NCBI GenBank assembly: GCA_037954665.1
Contig: JBBMOL010000196.1
Span: 620,001 to 684,000, forward strand
Length of the DNA: 64,000 bases
Origin: Laguncularia racemosa
Lineage: Eukaryota > Streptophyta > Magnoliopsida > Myrtales > Combretaceae
Direction of reading: 5' to 3'
Part shown: one piece after another, positions 36,310 to 47,482 of the stretch
Position numbering within the stretch: position 1 is the first letter of the stretch
Layout of the letters: each line of letters begins with the position of its first letter
Made by a program: the position numbers and the translations under genes
The notes under the pieces: model-generated
Databases searched by the model: none
The model's input: the letters and a program-made list of their open reading frames with translations, nothing else
Told to the model about the DNA's origin: nothing

Positions 36310-36975
36310 AATGTTTAAAATGTAGTACCCAAGCTACAAATAAATCAATAATAGGCACTAAATGGGTTTTTAAAAATAAACTAGATGAAAATGGAAAGAT
36401 TGTTAAAAATAAAGCTAAGCTTATAGCTAAAGGATATTCACAAGAGGAAGGCATAGACTATGATGAAACTTATGCTCTTGTTGTTAGACTTCAAGATATA
36501 TGACTTTTGCTTCCCTATGCTTGTTTTAAAGATTTTAAACTGTTTCAAATAGATGTAAAAAGTGCTTTCTTGAATTGTTATATCAAGAAGAAGTGTATGA
36601 TGAACAACCCCTTAGATTTGAAGATCCTTTTAAACCTAAGTATGTGCTTAAGTTAAAAAAGACTTTGTATGGACTTAAACAAGCACCAAGAGCTTAGTAT
36701 GAGAGACTTAATGAGTTTCTAATCTCCATTGGTTATCAAAGAGGTAAGATTGATACAACTTTATTTTTTAAACACTGTTATAATGATATATTAGTTGTAT
36801 AGATTTATGTAGATGACAAAACCTTTAGATCAACTAATGAAAAATATTGTCAAGAGCTTGTAAAGCTTACAAGCAAAATTTGAAATGTCGATGATGGTGA
36901 ATTAAACTTCTTTTTGGGACTATAAATTAAGTAAACAAAAGAAAGAATATTCATTCATCAAGAGAAGTATACTAA
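36310..36975 (+). pseudogene. Copia B reverse transcriptase
   Basis: The region starts GTKWVFKNKLDENGKIVKNKAKLIAKGYSQEEGIDYDETYALV, then FQIDVKSAFLN. After a frame change come KTLYGLKQAPRA and the catalytic box IYVDDKTF (YVDD at 36,806-36,817). GELNFFLGL follows. Several in-frame stops occur, including TAG where Trp is usual after KQAPRA. Confidence 0.85.
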
Positions 36976-37044
36976 GTAGATATTGAAAAAGTTTGGATAT
37001 GAAAATAAAAAAGATATTGAAAAAGTTTGGATATGAAAATAAAA
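36974..37044 (+). repeat. ~34-bp tandem duplication in copia B
   Basis: GATATTGAAAAAGTTTGGAT followed by ATGAAAATAAAAA occurs twice in immediate succession. It lies in the reverse transcriptase-RNase H connection and adds a local duplication to the already broken frame. Confidence 0.85.
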
Positions 37045-37109
37045 AGGAAGTAGTAACCCCAAAGAGTTCATTTATCGGGTTAGATCTTGATTCTCAAGGT
37101 AAGAAAATT

Positions 37110-37610
37110 AATGAGAAATTGTATAGAAGTTTAATTGGTTTGCTTTTGTATTTAACTGCATTTTAACTAGATATTCTACTTTCTATTTACATTTGTGCAA
37201 GATTTCAAAGTAATCCAACTGAAATACTTTTAAAAGTTGTTAAAAGAATTTTCAAGTATATTGCATGCACTACAAAACTAGGAATTTGTTATTCTAAAAA
37301 TCAAAGTTTTGAAATAATTGGATACTCATTTGCTGATTATGTAAGATGCAATGTTGATAGGAAAAGTACTTTTGGTACTTGTCAATTCTTGGGAGATAAA
37401 CTAATTTCTTGGTCTTTTAAGAAACAAAATTTGATTGCTCTTTCAACAGCAAAAGTTGAATGTGTCTTAATTGGAAATTGTTGTGCACAATATTTTTAGA
37501 TAAAACAGTAATTAGAAGATTATGAATTAACTTATAAAAATATTCCTATAAAGTGTGGTAATGCTAATGCCATAAATTTGACAAAAAAAATCAATATTGA
37601 TTACACTAAA
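37110..37610 (+). pseudogene. Copia B RNase H
   Basis: YRSLIGLLLYLTAF, ICARFQSNPTE, IFKYIACTTKLGICY and SFADYVRCNVDRKSTFGTCQFLG (37,326-37,394) appear in order. SWSFKKQNLIALSTAKVE and GNCCAQYF follow, the last with TAG where Trp is usual. This is the SIRE-type RNase H. Active-site residues are partly changed: S-F-A-D for the usual D-A-D, and K-V-E for E-A-E. Confidence 0.85.
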
Positions 37611-38171
37611 AGGTTTTGAAAAACCTCAATCAAAAGCTCTTAAACATAATCCATCATCTATCGGGTCATCACCAAAATTGGTCAAATCATCAACTCTGAA
37701 GCAGGGTCATGTTGCTTCATAAGTTGCATCAACTTCTTTTACTGTCTCAAATGCTAAAGCATTCGAAGCTTCAACCTGCACTCAAGAAAATCTAGAAGAG
37801 TTAGCACCTAATGTATAATTTACTTTGTATCAACCTTTGGGCTTCAAGACCTTTTAGTTACAACAACTTGAAGATGCTCCTACATCAAAGTAATCTAGAA
37901 GATTTAAAAGATGCGTGAGGAAGTCCATTATAAAAATAAAGAAACATTATTTACAATATGTAATATTCGGACTATTTGTATTACTAAGACATTTGCTTTA
38001 ATGATGCATCCATTTTGTATTGAATTGCTGATTCATGTTATTTTTATTCTCTCATACTGTAGATAACAAAAAGGGGAGAATTATATGTGACAAAATTGTG
38101 CGAAAAAGGAATAGTTATTTTTTTTTTAAAAAAAAAAAAAGGGAGGTTTTGTTATCATCAAAAGGGAGAGA
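37611..38171 (+). other. 3' untranslated region and purine tracts of copia B
   Basis: No env-like frame survives here. GATAACAAAAAGGGGAGAA at about 38,063-38,083 and TCATCAAAAGGGAGAGA just before the LTR (AAAGGGAGAGA at 38,161-38,171) are the internal and LTR-adjacent polypurine tracts. Two tracts are usual for SIRE-type elements. A T10/A13 run lies at 38,118-38,140. Confidence 0.6.
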
Positions 38172-38735
38172 TATTAAGTTCTCTTGATAATAATTTTGAT
38201 GATAACAAAAAGCTAAGGGTTTACTGACTATGTTATTAAGTGTATAGATGAGTAATAAACATGACTTCTTAAACTACTCTGTCTCAAGCTTTCAAGTTAG
38301 AAGGTAACTTAGAATGTGACTTCGAGAATGACTCAAAAAGAAATCTTCTTATTTAACTCTCAAGCTTTTAGTTAGAAGTTAGAAGGTAACTTAGAAAGTA
38401 ACTCAGATATTGACTCAAAAAGTAGACTTGCCTTAGAGAGTAACTTAGAAAGTAGACTTGTTGCATTACAAATTGAACAAAATGTTACAAGATAAGTTTA
38501 ATATTGAAGATTTGATCTACTTGAAGGCGTAGCTCCAAAGACGAATGTATTTGGGTAATGTATTTAAAATGTTATACATAAGCTGGTTAATACATCCTAG
38601 GGATTTATAATTATAATAATTTTGAATATTAAAATTATTGTTGATCCTAATTTGACAGAGCAAAGTATATGTGACAAGGAAGTATGTTTTTCAAATTTTT
38701 AAACCTATGTTTGAGAAGAAAAAATCATTATTATT
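38172..38735 (+). repeat. 3' LTR of copia B, truncated
   Basis: This aligns with 27,112-27,668. It starts TATTAAG where the 5' LTR has TGTTAAT, so the terminal G has changed to A. The remaining ~800 bp are missing, replaced by the inverted-repeat element at 38,750 and unrelated DNA. Confidence 0.85.
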
Positions 38736-38749
38736 TAGTAATTGTTAAG

Positions 38750-39493
38750 ATTATTTAGTAATATCACATGTAGTAATTATTATATTATTAAGATTTTTAA
38801 TAAACTTTAGGGTGTATCAATAGTAAAATGGAAATGTCTCTATAATTAAAAATCATTAACTTAAGATTAAAAAAAATTATTAATCAATTAATGTTAGAAT
38901 TTTACATTTATGAAATTATTTTTCATTTACCTCGAAATTTTCTTTGTTATGTTTCCTAAAATCTGTACAAATAAACTATTATATACTAACCATAGAACTT
39001 AATTTCATAGAAATTGATACTAACCATAGAACTTAAGCTACGTTTACTTTAAAAGTAAAATATCAACCTCATATTAAGGAACTAAATCTTTTATGTGTGT
39101 AATTTTGAAAATTTTCACACAAAATGAGTCTTTATGCATATGATGTACCTTCTAGAATATCATACACCTTTTGCATAATTTACAATAAACCGCACAACTC
39201 TTTGCTTTCATAAAATTTTGCCTTTATATTTTGAAAAGTTATACCAATTTTTAATGACACATCATTATATTTCATGGAAAATAATCCAATTGTCATATAA
39301 AACTTCAATATATTATATTTTCAACTACTAAATAATAATATTTATCCTATTACTTTAACAAAATACAAATATATATAGTTAACATCTGTATATTTAATTA
39401 TAGAGACATTTCCATTTTATTGTTGATACACCCTAATGTTTATTAAAAATCTTAATAATATAATAATTACTAAATAAGATATTACTGAATAAT
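38750..39493. mobile_element. Inverted-repeat element with ~100-bp arms
   Basis: The left arm 38,750-38,849 and right arm 39,394-39,493 are near-complementary inverted repeats. Shared blocks are AGTAATTATTATATTATTAA, GATTTTTAATAAAC, TTAGGGTGTATCAA and AAAATGGAAATGTCTCTATA. The 540-bp core is AT-rich and non-coding. Long arms suggest a Mutator-like or foldback non-autonomous transposon. No target duplication was found. It sits exactly at the break of the copia B 3' LTR. Confidence 0.8.
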
Positions 39494-39544
39494 ATGAGAA
39501 AAATTAACCAACAGAGGTTAAATTGAAATGTAATTGATATGAGA

Positions 39545-40015
39545 ATATATATCAATACATCAATTCATAATATTACAATGGAATACATACAACTCCAGCA
39601 TTTATCTACATATAAAATTAAAATAATTACAACTATATTTATAAACTCCTATATCAATTAGTTTGCTTTTATACTTTTCATTATCGAAATGTAAGTTAAA
39701 AGAAGAAATTAGAGGAAAAGTTAAGAATATACAAAAAAAAAATAAAAAAGAAATAAATCATGCCATATAAGTCAATTTCATGATCATCATTAGCACAACA
39801 AAAAAATTAAAACTTAACTAAAAAGGGAAATATATAAAAAAATAATAACAAAATCATAATGTGGATAAAATAAGTGAAATTGATATTACTAACTTAAATT
39901 ATAGAGTACATCAATTCATAGTATTACAACGGAATCCATGTAGTTTCAGCATTTATCTATATATAAAATTAAATAGTTACAACAACATTTATAAACTTTT
40001 ATATCAATCATCTTG
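39545..40015 (+). repeat. Diverged tandem duplication, ~357-bp offset
   Basis: ATCAATTCATAATATTACAA at about 39,558 recurs as ATCAATTCATAGTATTACAA near 39,910. CAGCATTTATCTA(C/T)ATATAAAATTAAA and TTTATAAACT(C/T)(C/T)TATATCAAT also repeat. The second repeat continues weakly to about 40,160. No coding function is apparent. Confidence 0.7.
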
Positions 40016-42094
40016 ATTATCTATCTTCCTAGTTTATCTTCACTTGCAAAACAAACAAATATAAATTTCAAAAAAAAATAATAATTAGAGTAAAAGCTAG
40101 AAATATAGAAAAGAAAAAAAAGAAATAAAACATAATATATATGATATAGACGAAATTGAACTTGAATGAAAGAAGAGGGTGAAGCACTGTTCATAAAATA
40201 AAGAAGAGAACTATTATGAGAGGAGGATGAGGAGAAGGGAGAGAGATAGAGAAAATATGATGTTATACTATGATAAGGCACATTAATGAAATTCCCCATA
40301 AAATATTCTTAAAATTCTATGCTATATGTTTTTGTTAGATTTTTCTCAATAATTTAGAGAGATTCTACGTAATTGAGGAGTGAAACTAAAACCTTTTTCC
40401 AAAAAATATTTGTATTAAAAAAAATTAGCCTAAATATTTCTTTCCCTTCTTGACCATCTTGTTTTTTCTTTTATGATGTGTAGGAGGATCTGACCATCAA
40501 CTTTTTTTTTTCCCCTAAAAAATGGAGTTTACATATTCATGTATAATCATTCAAAGCGTCATCTCAATTCTCAAGCAGCACTTCTTTAACGTTGCAACTA
40601 TGATTGGTAGAGACATTGTGTTGCCCAATCCTCCATTATTGTTGCCATCTATACTTGACTTCTTTTAATCATTGCACCAAGACACAACAACTTATTTGAT
40701 TAATCGTGTATAAATTATATTTTCTTTTGCGATTTTCGGATTGAGAATTTTCCCAAAAATGGTCACTCACACAAACTTACAAAAAAGGGGATATATTTAC
40801 GTTGCAAGTTTTACTTCAATCCACCTGTAAAAATTCTATAATAAAAAATTTACCACTTGATTTAATAAACTATTGCTACTTCACTAAAGCCTTTGTTGCT
40901 CCTTTAAGTTCAAATTGGAGACAACTTTTAGGGTCCAGTCGAGGGGTCTTTAAGTCATTTTCTACGAACTTTTAAGGCATTGTATAATTATTTATCGGGA
41001 AGTTACGAAATATTTAACATTGTAAGAAAAAACAAAATGTTATACTTACTTTAGGGTGACTTACACACCTAAGTTACCAACTTTTGACATTTGTTACAAA
41101 CATTTAAGAGAATTAAAGGCCTCGAACTATCAAATATATTGATGTATGTGGCTAATACAAGAATTGCATGATATTAAATGATGAAGGATTTTATGGTCTA
41201 ATCATTTAAAAATTGACTATACCATATAATCATTCATTTTATTTTATTTCAAATTTAAAAGTACTATAAAATAAATTATGAAAAGAAAAAAAAATTAATA
41301 TCATTTTTTTATGGAAATATAAGTACATCACATGACTACATTGTGTTGGTTATCCCATCACACAAGATAATAGAGGGAAACAAAGCAATAAGGCATATTC
41401 TCTATAATGTTGCATATACATATTAACTTGGATGGTTAAGAAACCCTGTAATGATCTTGATCTTGCACTTCTATATGCATCCAATTGCCCTTCCATAATC
41501 GATTTTATTCCGTTCTTTCATGGTGCCTTAATTTCACATATATTATCTTGAGATATAGACATCTAAAGTTTTTCTAGCAAAGTTGATTAAACAATGTTTG
41601 AGCTAGGTGTTTGATATTAAATCACCTACCTCCCTCTAGCCATAAAAGGTCAATTTTACATGATTTCACTTAGAGACCAACTTTAATGGAAAGCTCTTCC
41701 AAGAATTCTTTCAATTTTTATACTAACATTTTAAGAAACTTTTCTTTTCAAGAAACTCTCTACTTTATCTGTAAGGTACTTCAAAAGAGTTTCTTAGCAA
41801 TTTTTTAAAACTTATGTAGGTCCCATTTATTTATAAACCCTATAAACTTAACTTTTAAAAATTAAAAAAAAAAAAGAACATTTCTTTAAGTAGCAATGCA
41901 CTTCCAAGTAACTTTATAAAGTTAAATACCTCCCTTCATTGGTGAGAGTTGTTTTATAGAAGTGACTTAACCAAGTTATCTATGCTAGGCAACTCCATTT
42001 CAAATACTCTTACTAGACATTGGGGGAGTTATTAGAACAAGTTGCCTATTTGCAACAATTTTTTAAGTCGCAATGTATATGACTAGTTTACCCG
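40016..42094. other. Unassigned AT-rich sequence
   Basis: No coding frame, tandem array or recognisable terminus is visible. The small frame at 40,021-40,299 is Ser/Phe-rich and unsupported. Confidence 0.4.
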
Positions 42095-43082
42095 ATAATA
42101 ATATTTACCACAATTTGACGTTATGTACCAAATTGTGTCAATACAATCAAATAAGTAGTACTAGAATGTCATATGGAATACCAAAATCTCAAATGTCACC
42201 ATAATATCAGTGTACTAGAAGATTATTTGTACTAGAATCTCATATGATGTACCACAATATAGGAAACTATTTAAGAATAAGGGGAGAAAGAGTACCACAA
42301 TTTCAAATGTTATCACAATCTCATAAAGTTTACCAAAATAGTATTTGTATTAAAATTTCATATGATTTACCACAATATAAGAAACTATATTGAATGTTGA
42401 GAAATAGAGTACTGCAACCTCAAATGTTACTACAATCTAATAACGATTACCAAAATAGTGTTTACTCGTATGGTGTACCATAACATGAGAAATTGTATCA
42501 GATTAAGGAGAAAGGGAGTTTATACCAAAATTTTGTATGATGTACCATCATATAGGAAATTATATTAGAATAAAGAGAAAAGAAGTACCACAATCCCAAA
42601 TGTTACCATAGTTTGATAAAGTATGCCGAAATAGTATTTGTATTAGAATCTTGTATGACATAACACAATATGGAAAACTCTATCAAAATAGAAGAAAACA
42701 ATATCACAATCTTAAAAGTTATCACAATCTAATAAAGTGTATCAAAATAATATTTGAACTAAAATCCCGTATAATATACCACAATATGGGAAATTGTATT
42801 GATTAAGGAGAAAGGGAATACCCATTATGTCAATGGTTACCACAATCTCATAAAGTATACCAGAATAGTGTTTGTATTAGAATTCTGTATGATATACTGC
42901 ACTATGGGAAATTGTATTAGAATAAGGAGAAAATGGGTATCATAATATCAAATATTACCATAATATGATAAAGTATACTAAAAAAATATTTGTTTTAGAA
43001 TCTTGTATGGTGTGCCATAATATGGGAAACTGTATTAGAATAAGGAGAAAGAAAGTACTACAATCTTAAATGTTACCACCAT
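42095..43082 (+). repeat. 118-bp minisatellite, about 8 units
   Basis: Units read roughly ACCACAATATGGGAAATTGT, then AGAATAAGGAGAAAG, ACCACAATCTCAAATGTTAC, ATAAAGTATACC and TATTTGTATTAGAATC. The phrase ACCACAAT or its variant starts at 42,251, 42,369, 42,477, 42,544, 42,662, 42,778, 42,896 and 43,014. Spacing is 118 or nearly so, except one unit with a deletion (67 bp) and one of 108. The array stops where LTR copy 3 begins at 43,083. Confidence 0.85.
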
Positions 43083-44485
43083 TGTCACACCCCAAAAGGG
43101 GGTTTAGAAGCTTCCCCTAAAATCATCATGGCATGTGTGCACCCGTTACATGATGATCGTCTTACAAGTAAAAAATCGTAAGACTCTAAATAAATGATTG
43201 CATTTATAACTAGTCATAGTACATATAATTGGATAATAAAATACAACCATGGATCCCGTATCCTACGATTAACCATGATTGCAAAGAATTGGTATCCCTT
43301 ACCAATCAGTAAAATAGGATAAACCCTAAGTTTCTAAATTTCAAATTTTTATTTGCATTGGGGTCTTAACATTTCATCTAAATAATCTATCATCCATAAT
43401 TCTTACTTTATCGTTTTGGTCTTCTAAAAATCTCAACACTTCACATCTTATCCCATGCCGAGCTTTTGTAATCGCTACCTGCAAAAAGTCTGTGAGAGGG
43501 TGAGCACACTATGGCTCAGTGAATAGGATGGTAACACTTTCAATGCTATGTACACACATAAGAAAATTCTAAATCAAGTTATCAAACATATGCTACATAC
43601 ATATACAAGTAAATTCAAATCAAAATATTAAACATATGCTATGCATGAACAACCGTATGAATGCAGCATCTCATGTGGTCTTCCGGTAACTGATGTGAAG
43701 TCTAGGATTTATGCCCCCCTTGACCTTGGGTTGAGGATTCTGAAGCCACCATTAGTGCCTAGGTCATTACCTGATTTATTTATCTTATCACTATGGTAAT
43801 TATAGTATTTTCTTAACTCAATAGTGAACGCTCTTGTGCCTCTTTGCACTAGATGAAGTAAACCCTCAAAGGCGAAACGTCTCAGAACCATTAAGGCGCA
43901 ACAATCCCCTAGTCACTTAGTTCACACTCGGCGGAACAATAGTCCTCTTGATTACCTCGGTGAGCCTTATAGTAGTGATAGCCTTCAATCTCATGCAATG
44001 TTTCGTAGAAATATATGCTAAGATTTAAATCAAGTCCTCTTCCTTAATTAATTGATTTAAGGTGATCAAACAACATATATAATCACAATCAATTCTCAAT
44101 CATACCATAGAGGTAAACATCAAACATTCCATTTCACACTCATCACAGCAAGCAAGGATCATGCATTAGTTATCACACAAACCGACCCTGAAGCTAAACC
44201 CCACAAATGTAGATTATCCGGTCTTACAATAGATAAAATTAACTTGGCACCTCTTTGTACCATTTATTTTAAATATTAAATCGCTCAGGTTGACTTACAA
44301 TCATCATATCTGACACCTTTATGCCATTTGTCTTAAATGTCAAACCAACCACTCGGGGTTGATTTACAATCATCACCTCTGACACCTCTATGTCGTCGCA
44401 CTTCTCAAGTGCTTTGTTATCCACATTTTTGAGAGCTAGTAAGGTTGCCTTGTATATCTCTTTTGATGTCCTCAAGACATCTGTG

Positions 44486-44534
<49 letters not shown>

Positions 44535-45046
44535 GGTATGTACCTAACATATCTTTAATTAAAAACAACTTACTAGACACCCTTCCTTACTTACTTAAGA
44601 GGGTAAGAAAATAAGATTGTTGAGTTGTAAAAATCAGGATTTCACGCATGATTTATATGATTGGGTTAATAAGTGTAATTTGTAGATATAATAGGAAAAT
44701 AAGTTTACCTAGGTATATGTACACATTTAGTAACTGACTCTGACATGCATACGTAATGACATCTATAGATCATATTCCAATTAAGTACACTTGCTCGGTA
44801 GCTCTAGAAGGAAAAGCTAGGTTTCTATGTTTTGGTTTGATTTGGAAGAAAACAATTTTAAATCATGGGTTAGGTTTGTGGTTATAGCACTAAAATTATG
44901 GCATTGGGTGCTATCATTAAGGTAACGTCATCTATACCCTCCGACCATTCTATCCTCTACTCTCTTTATGACTTCTTTCCTACACTCATCGATCTTCACT
45001 ATATAATTCAAACTCAGGAAAATTCTCATTCATTTGTAAACACAAC
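43083..45046 (+). repeat. TGTCAC-family LTR, copy 3 (end truncated)
   Basis: It starts TGTCACACCCCAAAAGGGGG and aligns, reversed, with copies 1 and 2 over its full length. It includes a TA microsatellite (44,488-44,525) at the matching place. Compared with copy 2 it lacks about the last 70 bp, because gypsy element D begins at 45,047. It was inserted into, or bounds, the 118-bp minisatellite. Confidence 0.8.
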
Positions 45047-45878
45047 TGATGAGAATCATTTTTACGATTTTGGTAGAAGGAAAACCTGACTTAGATGCAT
45101 GAGTCCAAAATCCACTTATGATCACATTTTATCTAATAATGTTTTATTATTGCACTATTAGCAGGTTCATTTGTTAGTTTTATAGGATGACTGAATAACA
45201 TGCATTAAAGGATTAACTTGCAGGACCTTCTTGGAGTCATATCCAACGGTCCACAAATTGCTCAATCAAGTGAAGAACCGGCCACTTGAAGACCATTTAT
45301 GCTTGTAATTATTATTTTGATAACCAAACATTTTATTTAGTCATTGTAATTTTCTTCTTAGAATCAGCCACTATTGTGGCATCTTTATAAATTTTGGAGT
45401 GTTTTTACTTTAATAGGAGTAAATATAAATACTTGCTAACTAGGGTTTTTAGGGGACTTTTAATAATTGGAGAAAAATACACTTTTATGCCATGAGAGAC
45501 ACCCTCTTACAAGCATTTTAGTCTTATCAATTTCAAGTGTGAAATTGTGGCAAGTGGACTTGGATTTGTTGTGAGTAATATCAATAAATTACAAGTTGAT
45601 CCTATTTCCAAACTAGTGTGTCATATTTGGTAAGGAATTAGTTAATTTATGTTGTTCTTGTTACACGCAATTTAGGGTTCCTTATTCAATTTGTGGATCA
45701 TGCCATTTGTTAATCAAAACTTGGAATCAATTGTGTTGTTATTGGATTGGTCTTTACTTAATTTAGTACACGCCATTTTAGAGAATTGTTCATCAATTGT
45801 TACGCCATATTTGTGAAGTTATATAGTTGATTCAACAATTGGAATGTGTACATTGTGCTTTGGATTTTAGGCACATCA
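45047..45878 (+). repeat. 5' LTR of gypsy D
   Basis: It starts TGATGAGAATCA and ends GGCACATCA. It aligns with the LTRs of element C, but more diverged than those are from each other. Confidence 0.8.
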
Positions 45879-45882
45879 TATT

Positions 45883-45894
45883 TGGTATTAGAGC
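45883..45894 (+). promoter_or_regulatory. Primer binding site of gypsy D (first copy)
   Basis: TGGTATTAGAGC lies four bases after the LTR end and is close to the initiator-Met-type site TGGTATCAGAGC. The 31-bp stretch around it (45,865-45,895) is repeated exactly at 46,051-46,081. Confidence 0.75.
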
Positions 45895-46050
45895 TAAACA
45901 TATTTGGTTCATTTCAGTCTTGTTCATGTAGTGTTGTGGAATTGGTTATAAGTAGTGAAATTTGATGCCATTGTTCATGTGATTGGAAACTAGTTTAATT
46001 GACATTATTTGTTTGTCTATCAAATTGGTTTTGCATGTGCTTAATCTTGG

Positions 46051-46081
46051 TTTTAGGCACATCATATTTGGTATTAGAGCT
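46051..46081 (+). repeat. Duplicated LTR-end/primer-site segment
   Basis: This is an exact 31-bp copy of 45,865-45,895, covering the last bases of the LTR and the primer site, 186 bp downstream. The intervening sequence also resembles the LTR end (for example TTGTTTGTCTATCAAATTGG before TTTTAGGCACATCA). Confidence 0.85.
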
Positions 46082-47139
46082 TGTGGTTTAAGAGAAGGGA
46101 TTTTATAATTGTGAATTCGGAATATTAAGGTTCTTGATTGTAGTACCTTGATTTAAATTGTTGAAGTGAAGTTGAGTTATTTGAATGTGTTATTGAAGTG
46201 TTCTACTTATTTCTAATTGTTGTAGACATGGAGTATTTGTTATATTCCTTGTCCCCTTGAGTTGGCCATGAGTGATTTAAGGGAAGTGATCATTATGATC
46301 ATTTGAGGGAAGTGGAATTTGAAACCAATAAGAGTGTAATCTTGAATTGTTGCAAGGGGATTTTGGAAATTGAGTAGTGTGTTTGCAATTTTCATATTGC
46401 GTTGTGTGGAAGAAAAGGAAATCATTTGAATTCAAACATCTATTAACTTGAAGTAGTTATTGAGTAACATTAAGGAGTGTAGTTTGAATTTGAATTATCT
46501 TACCTTTTAAGGAAAAGATTGCATTTAGTGGAGTTATTTGAATTGTTGTTTGCTACCATTGTATGTGGATTGTGGTATAGATTGCAACATAAATTGTTGT
46601 GTGTGTTGTATTGGGAAGGTTGTTACACCGTGGTTGCATGTGTGTAAGTTGCGGTATAAAAGGAGTGTATTGAGTTATTGGAGTTGTGTTACAACATGTT
46701 GTAAATTTGTGTTGTGAAGACCAAAGTAATGTGTTGTGAGTTTGAGTTGAGGAGAAGGGTGCTACCATGGAGTGAAAGTGTGTATATGTGTCGTAGTTGA
46801 AAGGGAGTTGTGGTGGTTCATTTTTGAATTTCAAAGGCAAACATTAAGTGTTGAAGTTATTGTGCATTGATCACTTAAACACACTTTGCTTAGTTGGAAT
46901 CATTGATTTCATATTTGGATAAGTGTTTATTATTACTACCACTTGTTGTTGCCATAATTGGAGTTGTTGTGTTGTTGTATAAGTGAATCATGGGAGTATG
47001 TGAAGCTTAAAGGGGATTTGGTGTTTTTTTTCTTTTGAGGTGATTTGATTGTCGTGTGGCATTGAAGTGTGGGGTGATTGTGAGGTATACCACTTTGCTT
47101 CAAGTTGTCCTTATGATTCAATAAACCAAGTCTACAACT
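46082..47139 (+). other. Leader of gypsy D
   Basis: This is a non-coding leader corresponding to 29,383-30,147 of element C, with a similar TG-rich block. Blocks such as GAAGGTTGTTACACCGTGG correspond to GAAGGTTGCTGCACCATGA in C. Confidence 0.65.
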
Positions 47140-47482
47140 ATGTCAAATGATAGTGTGAATGGAGAAATTGGCAATGAGGCCAACAGCAAAGTGGGTAGTA
47201 GACGAGGTCGTTGGAATATAGGTGGAAGGACTTTGGATGAACAACTTCAAGACCTTACCACAATTATTGCTACATTAGTAACAAGGATAGATAAGATGAC
47301 GATGCCATAACCACCTATAGCAAACCTACGGGCACCACCTAGAGTAGCTCCTCAAAACGTTCATAGAGAGGGAGCAGCTAGAGGAAATATGGGGCGAAGA
47401 GTAGAAGGTGATTATCATGCTCTTTGGGAGGATAGAGATGATAATTTTGGGGTTAACCCATACCCAAACAAGGAATTTAGAA
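47140..47482 (+). pseudogene. gag start of gypsy D, cut by the satellite
   Basis: The frame from ATG at 47,140 begins MSNDSVNGEIGNEANSKVG. It continues with LQDLTTIIATLVTRIDKM, RVEGDYHALWEDRDDNF and NPYPNKEFRM, matching the first ~110 codons of element C gag. One stop, TAA at 47,308-47,310, lies before PPIANL, where element C has glutamine (CAA). After codon 114 the sequence switches to satellite DNA. Confidence 0.8.

Larger units (their letters stand above)
27112..38735 (+). mobile_element. Ty1/copia retrotransposon B, SIRE/Maximus-like
   Basis: The element has a long 5' LTR (27,112 to about 28,465) and a partial 3' LTR (38,172-38,735). In between, gag, a coiled-coil gag extension, pre-integrase, integrase, reverse transcriptase and RNase H follow in order. 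An extended 3' region with two purine tracts (AAAAAGGGGAGAA and AAAGGGAGAGA) lies before the 3' LTR. This layout and the LTR start (TGTTAA..CTCTTGATAATAATTTTGATG) are typical of SIRE/Maximus-type copia elements. A gypsy element (28,519-32,873) is inserted in its leader. All reading frames are interrupted. Confidence 0.85.
45047..47482 (+). mobile_element. Gypsy element D, truncated sister of element C
   Basis: The LTR (45,047-45,878), leader and start of gag all match element C in order. It ends abruptly inside gag where the satellite begins. The LTR has the same TATA box (TATAAATA, 45,424-45,431) and TTCACGCCA-like motifs (45,660-45,810). It interrupts LTR copy 3. The remaining gag, protease region and 3' LTR are not in the window. 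Confidence 0.85.
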
